From the NCBI GenBank assembly GCA_023423495.1, contig JAFAFM010000197.1:1-12132 (forward strand): DNA of 12,132 nucleotides, read 5' to 3'. Shown here in pieces: positions 7,116 through 12,132 of the stretch. The notes beneath the pieces were generated by a model, which was not told the origin of the DNA, made no database searches, and saw nothing but the letters and a program-made list of their open reading frames with translations. Within the stretch, counting starts at the first letter, position 1; every line of letters starts with the position of its first letter. The DNA is from Armatimonadota bacterium. GTDB lineage: Bacteria > Armatimonadota > Fimbriimonadia > Fimbriimonadales > Fimbriimonadaceae. The position numbers and the translations under genes are program-made.

Positions 7116-8551
7116 GCCACACCTCGCCAGCGTTTTTTGTGCTCCACGCAGCTCTTCTGATTCGGAAGCACCTTGCAGGGATTGCAGATTTCTCCGTCGT
7201 TAAAGATTTGCTTCGCCATCGCCTGAAGGCGCAGATCGTCCGGCGTGAACATAAGGGGCAGCAGGTCCTGCTTTTCGACCCCGACTCCATGTTCGCCAGT
7301 AACACTCCCGCCAAGTTCGACGCACCGCCGGATGATCTCTTCACCGGCTTCCACCACGGCTTCAACCTGCTTCGGATCGCGGTCATCAAAGTAAAAGCAT
7401 GGATGGAGGTTGCCGTCGCCCGCATGAAACAGATTGGCCACATTCACGCCGTGCTTTGCGGCCGTCGCATAGACGAAGTCCAGCATCTCCGGCAGCTTGG
7501 AGCGAGGAATGACACCGTCGTGGGTCACGATCGAGGGAGCCAGTCGGCCCATCGCGCCAACTCCCTTTTTTCGGGTCATCCATAGCTTTTGGCGCTCGGT
7601 CTCCGTTTGAGCAACAGAGATCTCCATCGCCGCGTTCTGCTGGCAAATCTTGGTGGCCGTGGACATTTCCTGGTGAACGCGTTGGACTGCATCATTCACC
7701 GGCAAATCTGAGTCACATTCGATCAAAAGCAACGCCGCCGTGCCTTCTGGATATTGGAGGCCGAATGCGGCGGACAAGGCAACGAGAATGCCACGGTCCA
7801 TGAGTTCCAAGGCAGCCGGAATGACTCCGGAAGCGATAATGTCGGCGACGCTTTGGGTGGCGTCCCGAACTGTAGGAAACGCGATCAGCGCCGTTTCGAC
7901 AGCCGTCGGAAGAGGAGTCAGCCTGACCCATGCCTCTGTAACGATTCCGAGCGTCCCCTCCGACCCAACGATTAATGAAACGAAATCGAAGCCCGGACCA
8001 CCTCCCTGTGGACCACCAAACTCCAATATTTCGCCGGTTGGATCGACCATCGTCACGCCAAGGACATGCTGAGCCGTGACGCCGTACTTCAGTGTGTGGG
8101 GCCCACCCGCGTTCTCGGCGATATTGCCACCCAAGGTTGAAACACTTTGGGAGGAAGGATCCGGAGCGAAGTGGAGCCTTTCACCTCGGACGGCATCCGA
8201 CAGCTTCTTGTTTGCGATTCCCGCCTCGGCTTTCATGCATCGATTGCGGATATCGATTTCCAGGATGCGTGTGAGCCGCTTTGTCGCAATGACCACTCCA
8301 CCCAGGGCTGGCAGAGCCCCGCCACTCAGTCCGGTTCCCGCGCCTCGACCGGTGAAAGGGATTCGACGCTCGTGACACCACCGAACGACTTTAGAAACCT
8401 CAGAAGTAGATTCCGGCAGAACGACAGCCATCGGTTTGGAACGATCGACCGTGTAGGCGTCGCAGTCGTACGCTCGCTCCGCTGCGGGACCCGAAAGCAC
8501 GCGTTCCGGATCCAATAGCTTCTCTAGTTCTTGGATCAGAGCAGAGGTCAT
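7109..8551 (-). CDS. glcD: Glycolate oxidase, catalytic FAD subunit
   Basis: GlcD is the catalytic flavoprotein of glycolate oxidase, in the FAD-linked oxidase family with D-lactate dehydrogenases. The 480-residue length is typical. The PCMH-type FAD domain shows FTGRGAGTGLSGGALPALGG (66-85), GGNIAENAGGPHTLKYG (141-157) and LIVGSEGTLGIVTEAW (193-208). The C-terminal oxidase domain has NLFHAGDGNLHP (373-384) and GGSVTGEHGVGVEKQ (414-428), the usual substrate and flavin region. I choose the ATG at 8551, which forms a TGATG overlap with the stop of the upstream deaminase gene; a TTG at 8554 directly before it is less likely. The glcD-glcE-glcF order is the classical one. D-lactate dehydrogenase activity is an alternative for GlcD alone, but the glcE and glcF neighbours favour glycolate. 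A Cys-rich tail (CNPCK, 456-460, then NQKSCVEHKKR) is slightly unusual. Confidence 0.94.
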   Translation of the reverse strand: MTSALIQELEKLLDPERVLSGPAAERAYDCDAYTVDRSKPMAVVLPESTSEVSKVVRWCHERRIPFTGRGAGTGLSGGALPALGGVVIATKRLTRILEIDIRNRCMKAEAGIANKKLSDAVRGERLHFAPDPSSQSVSTLGGNIAENAGGPHTLKYGVTAQHVLGVTMVDPTGEILEFGGPQGGGPGFDFVSLIVGSEGTLGIVTEAWVRLTPLPTAVETALIAFPTVRDATQSVADIIASGVIPAALELMDRGILVALSAAFGLQYPEGTAALLLIECDSDLPVNDAVQRVHQEMSTATKICQQNAAMEISVAQTETERQKLWMTRKKGVGAMGRLAPSIVTHDGVIPRSKLPEMLDFVYATAAKHGVNVANLFHAGDGNLHPCFYFDDRDPKQVEAVVEAGEEIIRRCVELGGSVTGEHGVGVEKQDLLPLMFTPDDLRLQAMAKQIFNDGEICNPCKVLPNQKSCVEHKKRWRGVAW

Positions 8552-9546
8552 CAAGACACCGCCGAAACGAGTTCAGCCTTTTTGTCCTCTGGCACTAGGG
8601 CCGCTTTGGCGGCATTGAGCGTGAACTGTCGAAGCTCGTCAAGTGAAAATCCAAATGTCTCGGCTGCCCGAAAGAGTTCATCAGTTAACGTCGTGTTGAA
8701 CATCGGAGGATCGTCGGAGTTGATGGTCACATAGAGGCCGGCATCCACCAACATCTTGAGGGGATGCGCTTCCAAAGACGGAAAGACGCCGAGCATGACA
8801 TTGCTGGAGGGGCAGACTTCCAGTGGAGTTTGCCGTCGTCGGAGTTCTTCTACCAGCTCCTCATCCTCCAGACAGCGGACGCCATGTCCGATCCTGACGG
8901 CGTTTGCATAGATGAGGCTGTCCCAGACAACCTCTGGCCCGCAGGTTTCCCCCGCGTGGGCCACCACGGGAACCCCCTTTTCTGCGGCATAGGAATAAGC
9001 GGACTGGTACTCCTCGGTGCCTCGCCATTCTTCTCCGGCAATTCCCAGAGCACAAACTCCCTGCCCGTGATACTCCACGGCCCATTCCGCGACTTGGTGC
9101 GCACGCTCAGGAGTCATGCCGCGAACGATGTCAAAGATCAGCTGCATAGAAATGCCCAGTTCGTCTCTTCCAAACTGAATGGCTCGTTGCAATGCCGAGA
9201 TTTGCTCAGAAACCGGAATGCCCACATACTGTTCCAGGGTGGCGGCGGTAAAGGTCACCTCGCTGTGCAGGATGTTTTGTTCAGCCTGGCCCTCGAGGAA
9301 CTCCCGCGCCACAAGCTCGAGATCCTCAGCGGTCTTCAGGCACTTTGAAATTGCCACGTAGACTTCCACGAAGTGCGGAAAATCTCGAAATTGGTACCAG
9401 TTTCGAAGTCCGGCAACGTCTGATGCTGGCAGGCTAATGGCGTGCCGATTCGCCAATTTGAGCAAGGTTTCGGGCCGAATCGAGCCTTCAAGGTGAACAT
9501 GAAGTTCGACCTTCGGAATTCTAGCGATCTCCTCTCGAGTCGGCAT
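8551..9546 (-). CDS. Adenosine deaminase family protein (adenosine or aminodeoxyfutalosine deaminase)
   Basis: This 331-residue zinc hydrolase belongs to the adenosine deaminase family. All catalytic elements are present: HVH (His16, His18), VVAHAGE (194-200, His197 and Glu200), IGHG (219-222, His221) and INSDDP (275-280, with the zinc-ligand Asp). Family members remove ammonia from adenosine. A subgroup with the segment FRDFPHFVEVYVAISKCL (53-70) and SEVTFTAATLEQY (95-107) resembles enzymes that deaminate 6-amino-6-deoxyfutalosine in the futalosine route to menaquinone. I therefore leave the symbol blank. The ATG at 9546 has a weak upstream GGA. It is the first gene of the minus-strand operon and is coupled to glcD through TGATG. 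It is divergent from the OsmC-family gene across an 84-bp gap in which I see no convincing promoter on either strand. Confidence 0.9.
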   Translation of the reverse strand: MPTREEIARIPKVELHVHLEGSIRPETLLKLANRHAISLPASDVAGLRNWYQFRDFPHFVEVYVAISKCLKTAEDLELVAREFLEGQAEQNILHSEVTFTAATLEQYVGIPVSEQISALQRAIQFGRDELGISMQLIFDIVRGMTPERAHQVAEWAVEYHGQGVCALGIAGEEWRGTEEYQSAYSYAAEKGVPVVAHAGETCGPEVVWDSLIYANAVRIGHGVRCLEDEELVEELRRRQTPLEVCPSSNVMLGVFPSLEAHPLKMLVDAGLYVTINSDDPPMFNTTLTDELFRAAETFGFSLDELRQFTLNAAKAALVPEDKKAELVSAVS

Positions 9547-9630
9547 GGATTTCCATACGTTACCAGCGACCGGGATCGGTTCGAGGCAAGTAAGCTAGTC
9601 AAGATCGATCTAGTTTTGAGGAGAAGTTAA

Positions 9631-10041
9631 ATGAAAAAGTTTGCGACTGCGGTTTGGAAGGGCGGGCTCAAGTCAGGAGCCGGTGAATTGAGCACCGAAA
9701 GCGGGGCAATGAATCAAGTGGGTTATGACTTCAAGAAGCGCTTCGAGGGTGAGGCGGGAACGAATCCCGAAGAGTTGATTGCTGCTGCTCACGCAGCCTG
9801 CTTTTCGATGGCCCTGAGCGGACAGTTGGAAGAGCGCGGCATCAATCCCGAGAGAATTGAAACGAAGTCGACCGTAACGATGGAGAACCTGAAAGTGACG
9901 ACTTCCCATCTGGAAACGGTTGTTACCGCTCCTGGCGCAGATGCTGAGAAAGCTGCAGAAGCATGGAGCGCCGCGAAAGCCGGCTGTCCGATTTCGAAGG
10001 CCCTGAACGTCGAGATCACCCTCGACGCGAAACTGGCCTAA
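9631..10041 (+). CDS. OsmC-family peroxidase
   Basis: The 136-residue protein belongs to the OsmC/Ohr thiol-peroxidase superfamily, which reduces organic hydroperoxides in the cytoplasm. The two redox cysteines are Cys57 in NPEELIAAAHAACFSMAL (45-62) and Cys119 in AAKAGCPISKAL (114-125). The conserved Glu of PEEL and an upstream Arg (about 37) should complete the active site. The motif pattern fits the OsmC subgroup better than Ohr, which has a different context around the first cysteine. The ATG at 9631 has a strong Shine-Dalgarno sequence, GAGGAG at 9618-9623, seven bases upstream. It stands alone between a divergent operon and a terminator hairpin, so it is probably monocistronic. A short palindrome AGATCGATCT (9602-9611) lies just before the Shine-Dalgarno sequence, and its role is unknown. 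Confidence 0.93.
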   Translation: MKKFATAVWKGGLKSGAGELSTESGAMNQVGYDFKKRFEGEAGTNPEELIAAAHAACFSMALSGQLEERGINPERIETKSTVTMENLKVTTSHLETVVTAPGADAEKAAEAWSAAKAGCPISKALNVEITLDAKLA

Positions 10042-10050
10042 CGGTGTATT

Positions 10051-10072
10051 GAGCCGCCCGCTTGGGCGGCTC
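10051..10072 (+). terminator. Hairpin terminator after the OsmC-family gene
   Basis: A perfect nine-base-pair GC-rich stem, GAGCCGCCC and GGGCGGCTC, encloses the loop GCTT and starts nine bases after the osmC-like stop. It is followed by TATTGCCTTACTT, a weak U-tract. It sits between two converging genes and may act on both strands. On the minus strand it lies just after the small lipoprotein gene but lacks a T-run there. Confidence 0.75.
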
Positions 10073-10079
10073 TATTGCC

Positions 10080-10217
10080 TTACTTGGCGGTTGTGTCCGG
10101 AGTTGTGGCCGGAGGATTGGTCGCAGGAGCGGTGTCGCCCTCGGTAGGTTGACTGCAGCCGATCATGGCCGCAGATAGTACGCCAGCAAGGGCAATGAGC
10201 CCGATAAGCTTCTTCAT
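10080..10217 (-). CDS. Very small putative lipoprotein (45 residues)
   Basis: Starting at the ATG at 10217, the protein begins MKKLIGLIALAGVLSAAMIGC, a lipoprotein signal peptide ending in a near-consensus lipobox (M-I-G-C, Cys21). The mature peptide would be only 25 residues, rich in Pro, Thr and Ala with scattered acidic residues. AGGAG lies 11 bases upstream, rather far but plausible. The frame is open back to a GTG at 10262, but that would put 15 hydrophilic residues before the signal peptide, so the ATG is preferred. No family is recognised. Such tiny lipoproteins are common and usually of unknown role; some are entericidin-like in size, but there is no clear sequence match. It ends seven bases from the terminator hairpin shared with the OsmC-family gene. 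Confidence 0.65.
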   Translation of the reverse strand: MKKLIGLIALAGVLSAAMIGCSQPTEGDTAPATNPPATTPDTTAK

Positions 10218-10307
10218 GTAGTCGTATTCTCCTGTGAAGTGATGCGGTCTCTTAAGTCGCACCCATTGGGAAGCAACTGTCTGCTAGGGAGCGGGGTGGC
10301 GAGAGTG

Positions 10308-10319
10308 GGCCAATTGGCC
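10308..10319. repeat. 12-bp palindrome GGCCAATTGGCC
   Basis: This perfect 12-base palindrome ends exactly at the stop codon of the minus-strand anchored-protein gene, in the 101-bp gap before the small lipoprotein gene. It has no T-run and no loop, so it is not a standard terminator. It could be an operator for the lipoprotein gene or chance. Confidence 0.4.
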
Positions 10320-10852
10320 TAGAGTCCGAAGCCGCCAAGTCCGCCAAAGCCGCCCATTGCACCACCAATGTCGTTGAATTGCGACATCACATCATCCGGA
10401 AGCTTTACCTCTGTTAGCCTCCATTTCGAGGTGGGGATAATCAGCCACTCGGTCGCTGATTCCTTTGCAAACACGAGCGTCACATCATTGATCGTCCGGT
10501 CGAAAGCTGAACCGTTGCCAACCGGAAGCGGGATGCGCACTTTAACTGGCGACGTGATTTGAGCCTCCTCGCCAATGATCACCGGATCCTGCTGAAGCAC
10601 TTCCACTTCAGGTTTGGAGTTTCGGATGACGTTCGCAATCTGACCGCGCGAAAACCGAGCGTCGTTCACGGTGAGCTTGTCGGAAATCTTGTCCATGACA
10701 CCGCCCGGACGTCCTTCCCGACTTGCCTTGATGGATTCAGCAAGCGCTTCTCGCACTAGTTTCTTGTCATCCTGCCCGCCAAAAGACATCAGGATTCTTG
10801 CTCCCACGAGCAAAATCAGCAATCCGGCAACGACCAGAATGGCTTTCTTCAT
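10319..10852 (-). CDS. Membrane-anchored protein of unknown function with Gly-rich tail
   Basis: This 177-residue protein is not recognised. It opens with a single hydrophobic segment, KKAILVVAGLLILLVGARILMSF (2-24), most likely an uncleaved anchor with the rest outside the membrane. The soluble part begins with a charged helix (DDKKLVREALAESIKASREG, 28-47), followed by alternating strands such as VKVRIPLPV (103-111), DVTLVFAKE (123-131) and EWLIIPTSKWRLTEVKL (135-151). This layout would suit an NTF2-like fold, but that is inference only. The C-terminus is an odd Gly/Phe-rich tail, GGAMGGFGGLGGFGL (163-177). The ATG at 10852 is preferred over a TTG at 10861; neither has a good Shine-Dalgarno sequence. 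It follows ribF by 13 bp, so expression is probably coupled to ribF. Confidence 0.72.
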   Translation of the reverse strand: MKKAILVVAGLLILLVGARILMSFGGQDDKKLVREALAESIKASREGRPGGVMDKISDKLTVNDARFSRGQIANVIRNSKPEVEVLQQDPVIIGEEAQITSPVKVRIPLPVGNGSAFDRTINDVTLVFAKESATEWLIIPTSKWRLTEVKLPDDVMSQFNDIGGAMGGFGGLGGFGL

Positions 10853-10865
10853 GACTATCAAGACG

Positions 10866-11783
10866 TTATCGAATCGGTTCTGCGTTTGCGATTTCGAGAA
10901 CGTCCTGCTTCATCTGCTCCGTGAGTGCTTCAAGCGAATCGAATTTAAGTTCATCCCGGATGCGGCGCTTAAACCGCAATTTGACCGTGGAACCGTAGAT
11001 TTCCTGGCCGGGATAGTCAAGTAAGTAGGCTTCGATCGTTCGGGCGTTACCTCCGACGGTCGGGCGAATGCCAATGCTGATCGCGGCTCGAAACGTGCCG
11101 GTTCGAAGTTCGGCCGAGCCAGAATAAATACCGTCACGGGGCAAAACACCATCGTAGGATCGGGCCAAGTTGATGGTCGGAAAGCCTAGCGTTCTTCCCA
11201 GTTTCTCCCCGTGGATTACGACCCCGTAGAGTGCGAAGTCCCTTCCCAGCCACTTTCGCGCGGACTGCATATCGCCCGCCGCGATAGCTTGGCGGATTGC
11301 GCTGCTGCTCACGCGATGTCCCTCGATTTCGAAAGGTGGAACGACTTCGGTGTCGATCCGCTGGGCGAGCCATTCCGTTGTGCCCTCCCGACCTTTTCCA
11401 AAAGCAAAGTCGTGCCCCACGACAAGGTGACGCACCTTCGCCTCAGCAATGAAAACTTCATGGAGAAAGGTCTCGGCCCGAGTCTCGCTCAGGGATCTGG
11501 TAAAGGGCAGGATCAACGCGAGCGAGACGCCCAATTTTTCGAACTCGCTGAGGTTGGCAGATAGAGGAGCGATTGCGGGCGGGCAGCGGTCCGGTGCGAG
11601 CACAGCTGCCGGATGCCTGTCGAAGGTAATGAGGACACATGGAAGCCCTTTGCTGTTGGCCCCCTGGACGGCGGTGCCGATCACTTGGCGATGACCTAGA
11701 TGCACGCCGTCGAAGGTGCCTAGGCATCCAACGGCGTCCGGCCATTCCGCCCTAAGCAGTTCTTCTCCGAAATGAACCTGCAT
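10866..11783 (-). CDS. ribF: Bifunctional riboflavin kinase / FAD synthetase
   Basis: RibF phosphorylates riboflavin to FMN and adenylates FMN to FAD in the cytoplasm. The 305-residue length is normal. The N-terminal adenylyltransferase domain shows GTFDGVHLGH (22-31), LITFDRHP (51-58), VVGHDFAFGKGREG (121-134) and VSSSAIRQAI (158-167). The C-terminal kinase domain shows GEKLGRTLGFPTINL (192-206), with PTIN in place of the common PTAN, then DGIYSG (217-222) and RTIEAYLLDY (248-257), which contains the catalytic Glu251. The ATG at 11783 overlaps the stop of the upstream membrane protein as TGATG, so translation is coupled. No FMN riboswitch can be expected here because the gene lies inside an operon. 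RibF often neighbours rpsO or truB, but neither is in view. Confidence 0.95.
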   Translation of the reverse strand: MQVHFGEELLRAEWPDAVGCLGTFDGVHLGHRQVIGTAVQGANSKGLPCVLITFDRHPAAVLAPDRCPPAIAPLSANLSEFEKLGVSLALILPFTRSLSETRAETFLHEVFIAEAKVRHLVVGHDFAFGKGREGTTEWLAQRIDTEVVPPFEIEGHRVSSSAIRQAIAAGDMQSARKWLGRDFALYGVVIHGEKLGRTLGFPTINLARSYDGVLPRDGIYSGSAELRTGTFRAAISIGIRPTVGGNARTIEAYLLDYPGQEIYGSTVKLRFKRRIRDELKFDSLEALTEQMKQDVLEIANAEPIR

Positions 11784-12132
11784 CAGGCCGAGTCTACACT
11801 TTGGCTGGAGGACATTCTAGGTGAAATCAGGGCCGCAACGGTGAGAACGGCACATTGGACAACCGGAAACCAAACAAGGTCTACGGTTTCAAAAAGGCCC
11901 GCGAATCTTTGGAACACTTCCAATGTGGGCTCCAAAGGGTTTCCGATGCGCCAGGTGAGATAGGCGACGACTAAACACCAAGCTGAAAACACGATCGGCA
12001 GGGTGAAGTTCAAGGGGAACACGATCCGCTTATCAGGCAACAATCCAGGGGTTAAGACCCCTGAGGCAACGAACAGCATGTTTCCAATAAGCAGGATTGC
12101 GCTACCAACGGCAATGTTGATCAGCACTAGGG
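11783..12132 (-). CDS. Integral membrane protein, C-terminal part (cut by window edge)
   Basis: The frame stays open to the right edge of the window, so the start is probably outside; a GTG at 12127 could in theory begin a 114-residue protein, but it would open directly in a membrane segment. The visible part has three hydrophobic stretches: about INIAVGSAILLIGNMLFVAS (3-22), FPLNFTLPIVFSAWCLVVAYLT (37-58) and LVWFPVVQCAVLTVAALI (84-101). A loop with GNPLEPTLEVFQRFAGLFET lies between the last two, followed by a short Ser-rich tail. I do not recognise the family. Its TGA overlaps the ribF start (TGATG), so it is co-translated with ribF. A transport or redox role in flavin metabolism cannot be claimed. 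Confidence 0.65.
   Translation of the reverse strand, partial: LVLINIAVGSAILLIGNMLFVASGVLTPGLLPDKRIVFPLNFTLPIVFSAWCLVVAYLTWRIGNPLEPTLEVFQRFAGLFETVDLVWFPVVQCAVLTVAALISPRMSSSQSVDSA

Noticed and set aside
9602..9611. AGATCGATCT palindrome before the OsmC-family gene as a possible OhrR-type operator.
   Set aside because: It does not resemble the known OhrR-type boxes I can recall and is only ten bases long, so I record it only in the gene entry.
1926..11261. The 15-base sequence CCAGCCACTTTCGCG occurs at 1926-1940 (in pckA) and 11247-11261 (in ribF).
   Set aside because: A single shared 15-mer between two coding regions is close to chance expectation for 12 kb and has no flanking similarity.

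Overview
The window is a densely packed stretch of bacterial chromosome that is moderately GC-rich by eye. It holds ordinary central and cofactor metabolism and no trace of phage, insertion sequences, CRISPR or tRNA/rRNA genes. The organism cannot be fixed from the sequence. ATP-type PEP carboxykinase, FolE2, a glycolate oxidase glcDEF set, many TTG/GTG starts and a leuC gene next to rpmH suggest a free-living heterotroph outside the well-studied enteric and Bacillus groups. Armatimonadota or a similar deep lineage is a guess only.

Layout. The left edge carries the first nine codons of rpmH (ribosomal protein L34) on the minus strand, preceded by leuC and pckA on the same strand. A divergent gap of about 117 bp separates pckA from a plus-strand pterin-4a-carbinolamine dehydratase (phhB-like). 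That gene converges, with a 4-bp overlap, on a minus-strand pair: folE2, then a small exported protein. Divergent from folE2 is a 195-residue protein with a His...Cys arrangement typical of caspase-like/CHAT peptidases. Its 3' end overlaps the 3' end of glcF by 20 bp.

From about 9546 down to 5339 runs a tightly overlapping minus-strand operon: an adenosine-deaminase-family gene, glcD, an unusually short glcE and glcF. Divergent from it is an OsmC-family peroxidase gene with a strong Shine-Dalgarno sequence and a good hairpin terminator. The right end holds a minus-strand cluster: a membrane protein cut by the window edge, ribF, a membrane-anchored protein with a Gly-rich tail, and a 45-residue putative lipoprotein.

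How the genes fit together. GlcD and GlcE should use FAD, which RibF makes; GlcF carries Fe-S clusters, as does LeuC. FolE2 and the dehydratase both act on pterins. PckA (gluconeogenesis) and GlcDEF (glycolate to glyoxylate) fit growth on small organic acids. The most unusual items are the solitary caspase-like protein, the minimal GlcE that lacks the usual middle domain, and the deaminase, which may act on aminodeoxyfutalosine rather than adenosine. No clear new multi-gene system is visible. No gene-free stretch exceeds 300 bp.
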